From: a bacterium
GTDB taxonomy: Bacteria > Patescibacteriota > Minisyncoccia > Minisyncoccales > CG1-02-41-26
Direction of reading: 5' to 3'
NCBI GenBank assembly: GCA_018400675.1
Contig: JAGYMG010000025.1
Span: 1-7,774, forward strand
DNA length: 7,774 nucleotides
Shown here: one piece after another, positions 1-7,616 of the stretch
Layout: the number at the start of each line of letters is the position of its first letter
Numbering within the stretch: position 1 is the first letter of the stretch
Translations under genes and position numbers: made by a program
The notes under the pieces: model-generated
What the model was told of the DNA's origin: nothing
Databases searched by the model: none
What the model saw: only the letters and a program-made list of their open reading frames with translations

Positions 1-3000
1 CCTTCTAACGTAAACTGTGCTGAATCTATCTGGGCTAAAAGGCTATCTATGTCTTCCTGGGTAAATTCGTAAGGATTCTGTAAGGGCTGGCCAATGTCAT
101 TAAGCTTCTCTATAGATTCTTCAATATCCTGAATCTTTGTATCGAGGGCCTCTATATCTTTTACATTCCTATTCATTAATTCTTTAGCTTCTTCTATCTG
201 CTTCTCAAAGTAATCTTTCAATATCCCGGCCATAGCATCTTGTACGCCTTCTTCTTCCATTTTGCTAATCAATTCTTCATATTTATCTTCGGCTTGCTCA
301 ATATCTCCGTCAGTCATCTCTAAAGCAATCTGGTGCAGCCAGGAATAAACAGCTTGTTTATTCTCTAATTTAACTTTGCCTTCTTCTAAAGACTGGACAA
401 GCTCATTCATGCCCCTGGCTAAAAAGCCTAGGCCGCTCTCTGCATATCTACGATAAGCATCTCTGGCCTTTGCCTGGTCATAATCAGATTGAGCGTCCAA
501 AAAGCCTTTCCAGGCATTATTCATTGTATCTCTTGCTGCTTCAATTTGTTCAAACTTAATCGAATCAACCTTTAGGCCTAATCTTAATAAACTGCTTTTT
601 AACTCTGCTAAAGTACTGAACTTAATAACTTCTTCTCTCACTGAAACAGAAGTTTTATTAGCTATTTGCTCATCCACAGGAACTTCTTCTACCCCTACAG
701 GTAAATAACTAAGGGTTGTATCTTTGCCTGTACTATCTATAAGCACTGCCCAGTTTTCTTCATCATTAATCTTCTCCGGCATATTAGCGCCGTATTCTAA
801 AACGGCATTATCATCTTTAAATAAAGCGTAAGTAGCCTTCTCTTTTGTTAGAGTATCCTCTTCTGTTAGAGTTAATAATTTATTAACTTCCCTCTCCTCA
901 TACAAATAAACCACACCTTTATTAAAAGATAACCTGGCTAACGGAGGAGTTTCCATCTCTTCCGGCTTTTCTATAAATATACCTTCTGTTTTTTCTTCCT
1001 CGCCTTCGATAGCCATAGAAACAACTTCAAAGCCAGCCGGTAAAGTTATATCTTTTCCAAAAAGCCCTATTTCTTTCTCAATTTTTAGAGTATCTCTGCC
1101 TAAAACAGAAGTGTTTCTTACCGCTATAACCTTACTGCTGTCAGCAAAAGGTATAAAATCACCTTTCAAGCTATCAAGCTCTGAGGTGGTCATATCCGAT
1201 ACATCCCGCCACAACCAATAACTGTACTGAGCTGATTCCTGGCTATAAATCATTATCGGATGAATAGGCTCGCCGTCTTTCCATTGGCCCAATTCCATAG
1301 AAATTACCACATCTGCCTCTGAAGTCTCCCCGGCATATAAACTTGTACCTACGCGTTTAGGTAACTTTCGTTTTTCTGTCAACGGAATCTCAGCTAAACT
1401 CCTATATGTTTCAATAACTTCTCCGTTTACAGGATTAACAAGCGCTGCTTTTATACCGTTGTCGCCGTTGTAAACTCTGCTCTGTTCTGTAATCTGGGAA
1501 ACCATAGCCGCCGAAGGAATTACATAAGTTTCACCTTTATCTAACCATAACTGGTATTCTTTACAGAATTTTTCGGTTATTACATTCCCTTCTTCATCCT
1601 GAATAAACCTCTTGGCTTTAAAATAAGTGTTTACCTCTTCTTTTTCTAAATCAACCATAGACCCTACAGCAAACTCGCCTTGCTGCGACTGCAAAATATC
1701 AAATATTCGATCCTTTTTAGCTTCGTCAGCAAAATCTAACTTCATTTCAGAAGCATTTCCTAAGCTTTTAAAGTCTTTCTGAATTATGCCTTCATCGTCA
1801 ATATAATTATTTTCAATCAGCCCTTGCCAAAGCTCATCTACAGCAACATCGACTTCAGAAAAATCTTCTTTTGCAACAGCGCCGTCTTCCCGCTTGATTA
1901 AATAAATATGGCTGCTATTGTTATCAGTCAAAGCCTTCTTATAAAATAACCGTTCATTTTCTCCTACTATTACTACAGCAGGATACTTGGATTTTTCAAA
2001 AACAGCCTGGTTATGATAATCACCAAAAAGTTTACCAATCCAAGGTATACGTCCAACCGTCTCCTGCAAAATATCATTAGGTAATTGAAGAAGCGGGGTT
2101 TTTCTTAATTTTATCTTCTCGCTTTCGGTAAAAGTACTATCCTCTATAGCAGGGTTGACTATAAATGGAGTCGTTTTTACAGGAAATTTTTTAATCGGAG
2201 CCTTAACACCTAGTATATACACTCCGCCCCTCCCCTTAGGATCGTATTTTTTTATCTTAAGCTGATTAGGTATCTTGTTGAATACATTATCTAAAATTAC
2301 TGCCGCACCGAGGTAGGTAGAAAAAGAAGAGGAGACACCTTCTGAAATAAAACCCTTCATAATATCAGCTGTCTCAAAATAAGCGCTGTACTCAGAAGGA
2401 ATAAGAATATTGAGAAAAACATTACTTCCTTCGCCTAACTCTGTACTCCACAATGCTCCTGCGGGATTCTGCCAATTATACCCTAAACCTACTCTGATTA
2501 TATCTTTCTTCGAAGGAGAATTTACTTTATCTAACTCCTCTTTACTCATTCTGAGAGCATTCTGAGGAGTGACTACTATAATATTAATCTCTGCATTGAG
2601 GTTATCGGTTATTGCTTTCTCGAGTTGTTCTTCTCTATACTCCTGTTGATTTCCGAGGTCATACTTCTTTAAGTCCTCATTTACCTTTTCAATCTTATCT
2701 TCTCTATCTTTTAGAAATTCTTCTAATTTCTCAAGTTCAGTAGGTTCTGCTTCTGAAATTATAGACGTCTCTTCATCTACGCTTGTACCGGAATAAGAAC
2801 TATTGATAGCCTTTGCCAAAGAATCTACTACACTCTTAGGTTCACCTTTTTTTGTCCAGAAACCCCAATACCGGCCGTTAAATTGATCAACTGTATCATC
2901 TCCTCTGTCTAAGGTCCCCTGTGATAGAGGCAAACTATAACCTGTCCCTTCGTTGGCAGGTTTCCAAGGTTCATCATTAGCGCTCATATAAGAAAGTATA

Positions 3001-6000
3001 CTGAAATTAGCAGGTGCATATTTTAAAGCTGCCCTATAGATAGCCTTGGCTTCAACTGCCTGGCTAGTTTCATTTTCCCTTCCAACCAAAGCATCCCAGG
3101 AATCAGCCCCTGTTTCATGAATACCAAAAGGTTTATCTCCAAAAATCAACCCTGCCCTATTAAAGAATGAGCCGTCTACTATAGAAGGTATATCATAATA
3201 ATTAACCAGCCACGTATCTACAGAAGGAGTCCTCTCAACTTCCCCTTTAGTAGGCAATCCTCCCCAGACAGTGTATAGTTTATGAATGGTATCTATCTTT
3301 TGGATTTCAGAAGCTGTGAATTCTGTAGCTTTAAGAATATTATCAACAGCTTCTTTGGAGTTATCCGCATTGAACCACTCAGGATTATCTTCTGCTAACC
3401 GGTTATATTCATTAAATATTACCCAGCCGGCAATAGTTTCATTATCTTTAAATCTTTCCACATACTCTATAAAATCAGCTCCGCCGTTACCTACATTCCA
3501 ATAATCAACATCGAATGAAGGTGTATTTCTGTCGTCATAATTAGGTATATTAATAAGAAGGCGCGCTCCTGCTTCATAAAGCTGCTCTAACCATGCTTCT
3601 GCCTGTTCGAAATTCTGCTCCTTTATAACCGGATAATAAGTAGGTATGATTATTTCAGAAAGGCCGGTTTTTGCGCGGAATTCTTGAACTTGTTTAGAAA
3701 GAAGGTCAACATAACCCTGATTCCAGACTAAACTTTTAGAATTGGTAATATCTACACCCGGAGAAGCAGTAAATCCTACCTTAAAAGGTAAATCAATTGC
3801 CTGAGGCGGGTCAAGGCCTGTGGTTGGTGTAAGTTCAGCCGGCTTTTTCGACTCTTCCTCCCGGACAACTACTTGAGTTTCTGGATCATTTCTTTCAACT
3901 TCATCTGCCTCAGCAGGAACGCCTGCACCTGAACCACTTCCGGTTTCAACTGCTGTTTCTTTATTTTCTTCAGGTTGAGGTTGAGGCTCTTGTCCTACAG
4001 GTTCAGCTTCAGCCACTTCAACTGCGGGGGTTGAATTTTGGCCTTCTAAATTGATTCCATAAGCGGTACCTGCCTGAATAATATCAGCATCTTCTAAACC
4101 TAATCTTTGGGCTACCTCTGCTACCACCCCAAGCTGGCCGGGTTTACCCCAAAGAAGAATATTATTAACTTTTATATCCATATCCTTAAGCGTCTTATTT
4201 ACTGCATCGCCTAAGGTATTATCGATTGGTTTATCTTGGTGCCAAACACCGGTAAGATACTCATAGACTGCCTCGCTAATTTCTTCAATCTGGGAAGGCT
4301 TATAACCTTCTACGGTTAAATCATCTAAATTACTATCTACACCAAGATCACCAACTGAATTATAACCATCATTATCTTTAGTTGGCAGATAGTTATCGTG
4401 GCCTTGTAAAACACTATTACTATCGGTAGAATTACCTGCCATCACAGCAGCTGCCAACCCGGCAGTAAGAATAAGGCCCGCAATCATAGCAGCTTTCTTA
4501 AGCACTTTAGGGCTTCCCAAGTATTTTAAAGCTTCTTTTATCTTATTTCCGTTTTCAGGATCCTCTAACTCAGGAAAATATTTTATAATTTCTTCATATA
4601 TAGCTTGCGGATATTTTTGGAGGCGCTCTTGATAGTCTTTGTGTTCTTTTCGAAGTTTCCCTATCTCTTCTTTGCTGCCTTTTCTGTATCTTTCCCATTC
4701 ATATTTTGCCCAGGCAAGCTTAAGCTTAATCAAAGCTAAAGCACCTATATCTTCTCTATAATTTGTACCTTTGTTTCTTAAAAATAGATCTAAGCTATTT
4801 TTTTGCTCCTGATCTTGGCCATCTAAAATAGTCTCTTTAAAGATACTACCTAAATCAAATTTTTCTGTTGCCTTATTTATCTTCTTAAGAAGTTTCTCTT
4901 CATTAGCCAGCAGTTTTTTAAACTCTTTCTCTACCTTCGCTCTTAGCTCTTTTTTATCTGGCTCAGCTCTGTTTTGCCCTGCTTTTTCTTCAGCTGCCGT
5001 ATGAATCTTTACCACAAAATCAACTAACCCACCGATGAATTCATTATCTATTTCTTTTAAGGCAAGTTTTCTGCCGATTTCTGCGAATATCCAATCCTGC
5101 AACAACTCAAAAACCTTCTTAATCCGCTTAAAGGTTGTTGCCTTGGGATTATTCTCGAGCCACTCTGTATAACTATTAATTACCTCGATTGCGATCCTAT
5201 TGTCCAAATAAGATTTTTCAGCTTTTTCTACCTGAGCCGAAAGTTTCTTTTGTTTCTCTAGTAACTCTTCTTTTTCTTCTTCGAGTTCTTTTCTTTCCTC
5301 CTCCAGGCTTACTTTCTTAGGTGAATTCTCAATAAAACCTTCTATCTCTTCAGTATACTTTTTAATCTTTGTTTCAACCGTTTCCAGCTCTTCTTCTACA
5401 ATTTGCAATTCTCCTCTAAGCTTATCTTTACTCTCTATTTCTTTTTCCTTTCTCTCTTTACTTTTCTCTTTGCTCTCTTCTTTTTGTTCCTCTACCTCAT
5501 TTACCTCTGTTATTTTAATCTCCTCCCTATAGGCCTGGTACTCGCCCTTTCCTTCTCTGTGGGCTTGTTCGTGGATATCGATGGCTTGTTGGTATTTGGA
5601 GGATAAATGCCTGAAGGCAAGGTTGTTATAAGTGGGAGTAGCAATAGGCTTGATTAAAGCTAAAGGCGGCCCTAAGATTAGGCCGTGTTCTTTGATGAAT
5701 GCCCGGAAGATATCCACTCCCTGACGAAGCAAGAACCCGCTCCCCAAAATTATCCCGTAGTATATCGAACCTAAGGCAGTAGCAGGCTGGTTAGTCGATT
5801 TTCTCGGGCTGGAACTTCTCCAATTGTTACTTTCGCTGTAGCAGTGAGTGAATTCTTTGTTGTTGGCATCTGCCATGCCTCCGCCGAAAGGTATACCTGT
5901 TAAATCTACATAATCGGTGACTCCTAAAGAAGCAAAACTGTTTAGAACTTTATCCTTTATCTCTTCAGTAGGAGAACTAACTTCTGCAGCTAAACCGAAT

Positions 6001-7514
6001 AAATACAATCTATAATCTTTGCCGTTGCCTTTAACCTGCTCTTTAACTTTATCTATAAATATACTAAAATCACCTCTTTGGAGAAGAGGGTCTGCAAAGT
6101 GCGCTCCCCACCACTTTTCGTTACGGGAATTTACCAACAATAAAACAAGGCAGTTATAAGCTTCTGTAAATCCTGCTGTATCTATGATAGGCGCGAATCT
6201 TATTGCCGAGTTAATATTTTGGTTTTGTCCAAACTTCAACCACCATTTAAGCAATAATTTACAAAAATCATCGTAGCTAACTTCATTAAAAGTTACAAAT
6301 TTATTGGTATCCGCACGCAATGCTTTTGCCTGCGCTTCTACCGCTTTTTCTTCGGAAGGATAGGATTCATGAATTTCTATCTGGATAAGGATGAAATCTA
6401 TTTGGTTAGCTTTATAACCGTTAGCTCCAAGAATATGTCTGATTTCTTCTTCACTCAGGTTCCATACCACCTGGCCGTTTTCTTTACGGGATGCAACCGG
6501 TAGTTTGTTGATTTTGCCGGCCGTCTTGACATCCTGAAGGTGCTTCTCCAGAATTTCTAAGGCTTCTGCCAATTCCTTAAACCAACCTGCAACATACGGC
6601 TCATCTTTTTCATATTCATCCACTGCCTCAAGCATACCTTTGGCAGTAATAAAATGCCCCTGCTCATCATCATCTTCACTCCAAAAATCCTTACTTAAAA
6701 TATTGTATTTATTAGACAATTCAACAGATTTCTTTCTTGCCCAAATAAATAAAGGAAAATAAATAATCATCCCCAAAGTAAAGAAAATAACATCTAAAAA
6801 GTCACCGGTTATTTCTGTATAACGCAAATTGGATGTATTAAATATTCTCCATGTTTTGTATGCTGTTTCCGGAAAAATTTGTGTCAATACCAAGAAAATA
6901 AAAGCCGCTGCAGATCCTAAAAGAATAACTTTATTTTTAAGAACTCTGGCCATTCTGCCATTGTTAAGAACAAGCCTGCCAATTTCAATAATAGCTAAAC
7001 CTAGGCTTGCAAAATAAGGAAAGTCAATCAAAAGATTAGAACCATGATCTCTCCAGAATCCGCCAAAAACATGCAGGCTAATCCAATTATCTAATGCAAT
7101 CATAAGAGCGCAAATAGCAGTAAAAGGCATCTTGCGCATAAATGCCAAAGCACCCAAGCCTAAGAGAATAACCGGAATCATATTAATTTCCGTAGCTGCT
7201 AATTGAATATTCTCAAAAGCTTCTTCTGGTGCTTCAGCAAGATTCAAAAACTGAAACAGTTTTTGAAAAAATTGTCCTGTAATAAATAAATGGAAAAGAA
7301 TTCCTTTAGAATCAGCTAAACCTTGCTGTGTTGACTTTAAAGGTGGGGACCTTGGAGTAACAGCTTTCAGCAGCTGCCCTAACTTCTTCTGCAACCACCC
7401 TAACCAGCGGCTCAAAGTGATCCTTAACTTGTTCTTTAACTCTTCCGTCTGAGTAGATAAGAAAGTTGTAGATTCTGTCTTTGATGTCTCTGGCTGAGGC
7501 AAAGATTGTCCCAT
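1..7514 (-). CDS. Giant multidomain membrane protein with protease-like and GH-A-like parts (3' end beyond window)
   Basis: I translated this frame by hand through the window and met no stop, giving 2,504 residues from the ATG at 7514 with the C-terminus missing. Order of parts: amphipathic N-terminus, about five membrane helices (112-262), soluble region with HEQAH (648-652), charged coiled coil (667-766), helical region, single membrane segment (about 1006-1028), Asp/Asn-rich stretch, acidic linker (1160-1240), (beta/alpha)8 hydrolase-like domain (1243-1568), then a long mixed C-terminal region ending in charged helices. Cysteines are very few. The start is uncertain: the ATG at 7514 has GGAG directly against it with no spacing, while another in-frame ATG at 7181 (residue 112) has only a weak GGA upstream. 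The first 200 bases overlap an 85-codon ORF in another frame. I do not recognise the whole protein; a cell-envelope role is inferred from the membrane segments and the hydrolase-like domain. The existence of the gene is near certain, its function is not. Confidence 0.93.
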   Translation of the reverse strand, partial: MGQSLPQPETSKTESTTFLSTQTEELKNKLRITLSRWLGWLQKKLGQLLKAVTPRSPPLKSTQQGLADSKGILFHLFITGQFFQKLFQFLNLAEAPEEAFENIQLAATEINMIPVILLGLGALAFMRKMPFTAICALMIALDNWISLHVFGGFWRDHGSNLLIDFPYFASLGLAIIEIGRLVLNNGRMARVLKNKVILLGSAAAFIFLVLTQIFPETAYKTWRIFNTSNLRYTEITGDFLDVIFFTLGMIIYFPLFIWARKKSVELSNKYNILSKDFWSEDDDEQGHFITAKGMLEAVDEYEKDEPYVAGWFKELAEALEILEKHLQDVKTAGKINKLPVASRKENGQVVWNLSEEEIRHILGANGYKANQIDFILIQIEIHESYPSEEKAVEAQAKALRADTNKFVTFNEVSYDDFCKLLLKWWLKFGQNQNINSAIRFAPIIDTAGFTEAYNCLVLLLVNSRNEKWWGAHFADPLLQRGDFSIFIDKVKEQVKGNGKDYRLYLFGLAAEVSSPTEEIKDKVLNSFASLGVTDYVDLTGIPFGGGMADANNKEFTHCYSESNNWRSSSPRKSTNQPATALGSIYYGIILGSGFLLRQGVDIFRAFIKEHGLILGPPLALIKPIATPTYNNLAFRHLSSKYQQAIDIHEQAHREGKGEYQAYREEIKITEVNEVEEQKEESKEKSKERKEKEIESKDKLRGELQIVEEELETVETKIKKYTEEIEGFIENSPKKVSLEEERKELEEEKEELLEKQKKLSAQVEKAEKSYLDNRIAIEVINSYTEWLENNPKATTFKRIKKVFELLQDWIFAEIGRKLALKEIDNEFIGGLVDFVVKIHTAAEEKAGQNRAEPDKKELRAKVEKEFKKLLANEEKLLKKINKATEKFDLGSIFKETILDGQDQEQKNSLDLFLRNKGTNYREDIGALALIKLKLAWAKYEWERYRKGSKEEIGKLRKEHKDYQERLQKYPQAIYEEIIKYFPELEDPENGNKIKEALKYLGSPKVLKKAAMIAGLILTAGLAAAVMAGNSTDSNSVLQGHDNYLPTKDNDGYNSVGDLGVDSNLDDLTVEGYKPSQIEEISEAVYEYLTGVWHQDKPIDNTLGDAVNKTLKDMDIKVNNILLWGKPGQLGVVAEVAQRLGLEDADIIQAGTAYGINLEGQNSTPAVEVAEAEPVGQEPQPQPEENKETAVETGSGSGAGVPAEADEVERNDPETQVVVREEESKKPAELTPTTGLDPPQAIDLPFKVGFTASPGVDITNSKSLVWNQGYVDLLSKQVQEFRAKTGLSEIIIPTYYPVIKEQNFEQAEAWLEQLYEAGARLLINIPNYDDRNTPSFDVDYWNVGNGGADFIEYVERFKDNETIAGWVIFNEYNRLAEDNPEWFNADNSKEAVDNILKATEFTASEIQKIDTIHKLYTVWGGLPTKGEVERTPSVDTWLVNYYDIPSIVDGSFFNRAGLIFGDKPFGIHETGADSWDALVGRENETSQAVEAKAIYRAALKYAPANFSILSYMSANDEPWKPANEGTGYSLPLSQGTLDRGDDTVDQFNGRYWGFWTKKGEPKSVVDSLAKAINSSYSGTSVDEETSIISEAEPTELEKLEEFLKDREDKIEKVNEDLKKYDLGNQQEYREEQLEKAITDNLNAEINIIVVTPQNALRMSKEELDKVNSPSKKDIIRVGLGYNWQNPAGALWSTELGEGSNVFLNILIPSEYSAYFETADIMKGFISEGVSSSFSTYLGAAVILDNVFNKIPNQLKIKKYDPKGRGGVYILGVKAPIKKFPVKTTPFIVNPAIEDSTFTESEKIKLRKTPLLQLPNDILQETVGRIPWIGKLFGDYHNQAVFEKSKYPAVVIVGENERLFYKKALTDNNSSHIYLIKREDGAVAKEDFSEVDVAVDELWQGLIENNYIDDEGIIQKDFKSLGNASEMKLDFADEAKKDRIFDILQSQQGEFAVGSMVDLEKEEVNTYFKAKRFIQDEEGNVITEKFCKEYQLWLDKGETYVIPSAAMVSQITEQSRVYNGDNGIKAALVNPVNGEVIETYRSLAEIPLTEKRKLPKRVGTSLYAGETSEADVVISMELGQWKDGEPIHPIMIYSQESAQYSYWLWRDVSDMTTSELDSLKGDFIPFADSSKVIAVRNTSVLGRDTLKIEKEIGLFGKDITLPAGFEVVSMAIEGEEEKTEGIFIEKPEEMETPPLARLSFNKGVVYLYEEREVNKLLTLTEEDTLTKEKATYALFKDDNAVLEYGANMPEKINDEENWAVLIDSTGKDTTLSYLPVGVEEVPVDEQIANKTSVSVREEVIKFSTLAELKSSLLRLGLKVDSIKFEQIEAARDTMNNAWKGFLDAQSDYDQAKARDAYRRYAESGLGFLARGMNELVQSLEEGKVKLENKQAVYSWLHQIALEMTDGDIEQAEDKYEELISKMEEEGVQDAMAGILKDYFEKQIEEAKELMNRNVKDIEALDTKIQDIEESIEKLNDIGQPLQNPYEFTQEDIDSLLAQIDSAQFTLE
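3..2810 (-). other. C-terminal part of the giant protein in the window (residues about 1569-2504), unrecognised
   Basis: The 900-odd residues after the barrel start with a short charged helix (LEKLEEFLKDREDKIEKV) and continue into mixed alpha/beta sequence. They include a segment reading LIENNYIDDEGII followed by IFDILQSQQ (about 1890-1945), and further strand-rich sequence around residues 2050-2280. The last 200 residues are helical and charged with many Glu-Lys pairs, probably another coiled coil. No catalytic motif or membrane helix was seen. I do not recognise a family. The region continues beyond the left edge. Confidence 0.7.
2811..3788 (-). other. Domain: clan GH-A-like glycoside hydrolase barrel (residues about 1243-1568)
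   Basis: Eight candidate strands appear in the order and spacing of a (beta/alpha)8 barrel: KVGFTASPG, SEIIIPTYYP, ARLLINIPN, AGWVIFNEYN, LYTVWGGLP, TWLVNYYD, KPFGIHETGAD and FSILSYMSAND. The fourth strand ends in Asn-Glu (Asn1368-Glu1369), the classical acid/base position of clan GH-A. The seventh ends in a Glu (Glu1467) at the nucleophile position, 98 residues later, which is a normal spacing. The length of about 325 residues fits a GH2-, GH5- or GH17-like barrel. The substrate cannot be read from the sequence. Its place after a membrane segment and a linker suggests work on envelope or external polysaccharide. Some residues may be degenerate, so it could be a binding-only relative. Confidence 0.65.
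3795..4037 (-). other. Low-complexity acidic Pro/Glu/Gln linker (residues about 1160-1240)
   Basis: This stretch is rich in Glu, Pro, Gln, Ala, Thr and Val. It includes a short Pro-Gln alternation (EPQPQPEE), a flexible GSGSGAG patch and a Pro/Thr-rich end (TPTTGLDPPQ). It has no predicted secondary structure and joins the small domain after the membrane segment to the hydrolase-like barrel. Linkers of this composition are common next to extracellular carbohydrate-active domains. Confidence 0.8.
4431..4499 (-). other. Membrane segment (residues about 1006-1028)
   Basis: A run of about 20 hydrophobic residues (AAMIAGLILTAGLAAAVMAG) is preceded by the basic VLKK and followed by the polar NSTDSNS. 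By the positive-inside rule, the coiled-coil side would be cytoplasmic and the linker and hydrolase-like domain would lie outside the membrane. It also resembles an internal signal sequence ending in a small-residue cleavage site (AVMAG), so processing into two products cannot be excluded. Confidence 0.75.
5217..5516 (-). other. Domain: highly charged coiled coil (residues about 667-766)
   Basis: About 100 residues are dominated by Glu, Lys, Arg and Gln with regularly spaced Leu, Ile and Val, for example LEEEKEELLEKQKKLSAQVE. One interruption, around ENSPKK, contains the only proline and suggests a helix-turn-helix hairpin of two antiparallel coils. The coding strand is strongly purine-rich here. 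It probably acts as a spacer or an oligomerisation stalk between the membrane-proximal region and the following helical region. Confidence 0.8.
5541..5573 (-). other. Motif: HExxHxxGxxE zinc-protease-like signature (residues 648-658)
   Basis: The residues read HEQAHREGKGE, preceded by the hydrophobic IDI and followed by YQAY. His648 and His652 would be metal ligands, Glu649 the catalytic base and Glu658 a candidate third ligand. The spacing matches the HExxHxxGxx(H/D) layout of metzincins, with Glu in the last position. The motif closes the soluble region that follows the membrane helices and lies about nine residues before the charged coiled coil. HExxH can occur by chance in a charged helix, so the activity is a hypothesis. 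Confidence 0.4.
6729..7181 (-). other. Domain: N-terminal polytopic membrane region (residues 112-262) of the giant protein
   Basis: Five hydrophobic stretches can be read: about 112-126 (MIPVILLGLGALAF), 131-152, 162-183, 196-214 and 238-258, the last ended by the basic ARKK. Short polar or charged loops separate them, including FWRDHGSN and RMARVLKNK. The last two helices are joined by a segment ending TGDFLDVIFFTLG, which loosely recalls the GD-x-x-D-x-x-x-N/T-x-G signature seen in VanZ-like and YjdF/DUF2238 membrane proteins. That family link is a weak inference. The region would anchor the giant protein in the cytoplasmic membrane near its N-terminus. Confidence 0.75.
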
Positions 7515-7569
7515 CTCCGGTTGAAACAAAATGATTGAACTTAAGTTGTGGAATAATTTGTGGTGCCAT
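7312..7569 (-). CDS. 85-residue ORF with strong ribosome site, overlapping the giant gene's start
   Basis: The ORF starts at an ATG (7567-7569) seven bases after a GGAGG and ends at TGA (7312-7314). The product is soluble-looking, with no signal peptide or membrane helix. It has a probable strand-rich first third (FVSTGDGTIFAS) followed by charged helical sequence (VKEQVKDHFEPL, VAEEVRAAAES). I recognise no family. Its last two thirds, from 7514 to 7312, are read in the +1 frame as the N-terminus of the giant protein, which also looks protein-like. It could be a real small protein coupled to the giant gene, or the true N-terminus of the giant protein separated from it by a one-base frameshift, natural or from assembly. 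The ribosome site is the best in the window, so translation very probably begins here whichever explanation holds. Confidence 0.6.
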   Translation of the reverse strand: MAPQIIPQLKFNHFVSTGDGTIFASARDIKDRIYNFLIYSDGRVKEQVKDHFEPLVRVVAEEVRAAAESCYSKVPTFKVNTARFS

Positions 7570-7576
7570 TTTGATA

Positions 7577-7581
7577 CCTCC
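7577..7581 (-). promoter_or_regulatory. Shine-Dalgarno site GGAGG for the ATG at 7569
   Basis: On the minus strand GGAGG is followed by seven bases (TATCAAA) and then ATG, which is close to ideal spacing. No comparable site precedes either in-frame ATG of the giant gene (7514 or 7181). That makes this the likeliest ribosome entry point for the transcript and is the main reason to question the giant gene's start. Confidence 0.8.
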
Positions 7582-7592
7582 GTTTGTAAACG

Positions 7593-7616
7593 CAGATAAA
7601 GATAATCTTTTATCTG
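7593..7616. repeat. Imperfect palindrome, possible operator or leader hairpin
   Basis: CAGATAAAGAT (7593-7603) and ATCTTTTATCTG (7605-7616) are inverted copies separated by one base, with one extra T in the right arm. The palindrome ends 11 bases upstream of the Shine-Dalgarno site and overlaps the edge of the tandem repeat. A regulator binding here, or an RNA stem forming here, could influence initiation at the ATG at 7569. The sequence is AT-rich, so chance symmetry is possible. I saw no convincing -35/-10 promoter pair around it. Confidence 0.35.

Noticed and set aside
3286..3504. 72-codon plus-strand ORF.
   Set aside because: It lies antisense to the hydrolase-like domain, has no ribosome site that I could see, and has the composition expected of a reverse shadow.
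5230..5510. Strongly purine-rich coding strand, considered as a triplex-forming or regulatory tract.
   Set aside because: It is fully explained by Glu and Lys codons of the coiled coil.
5403..5606. 67-codon plus-strand ORF with a very hydrophobic, Phe/Leu-rich product.
   Set aside because: It is the antisense of the Glu/Lys-rich coiled coil, whose complement always reads as Phe/Leu/Ser. It is a shadow rather than a membrane peptide.
5680..5790. Hydrophobic stretch GSIYYGIILGSGFLL considered as a further membrane helix.
   Set aside because: It is too short and is broken by Gly and polar residues. It fits a buried segment of the soluble region before the HExxH motif equally well.
4290..6430. 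Similar short segments NGYKANQIDFI (around residue 366) and EGYKPSQIEEI (around residue 1070), considered as an internal duplication.
   Set aside because: The similarity covers only about ten residues, and the flanking sequence shows no further match that I could see.
6829..7017. 62-codon plus-strand ORF.
   Set aside because: It is antisense to the N-terminal membrane helices, with no supporting start signal.
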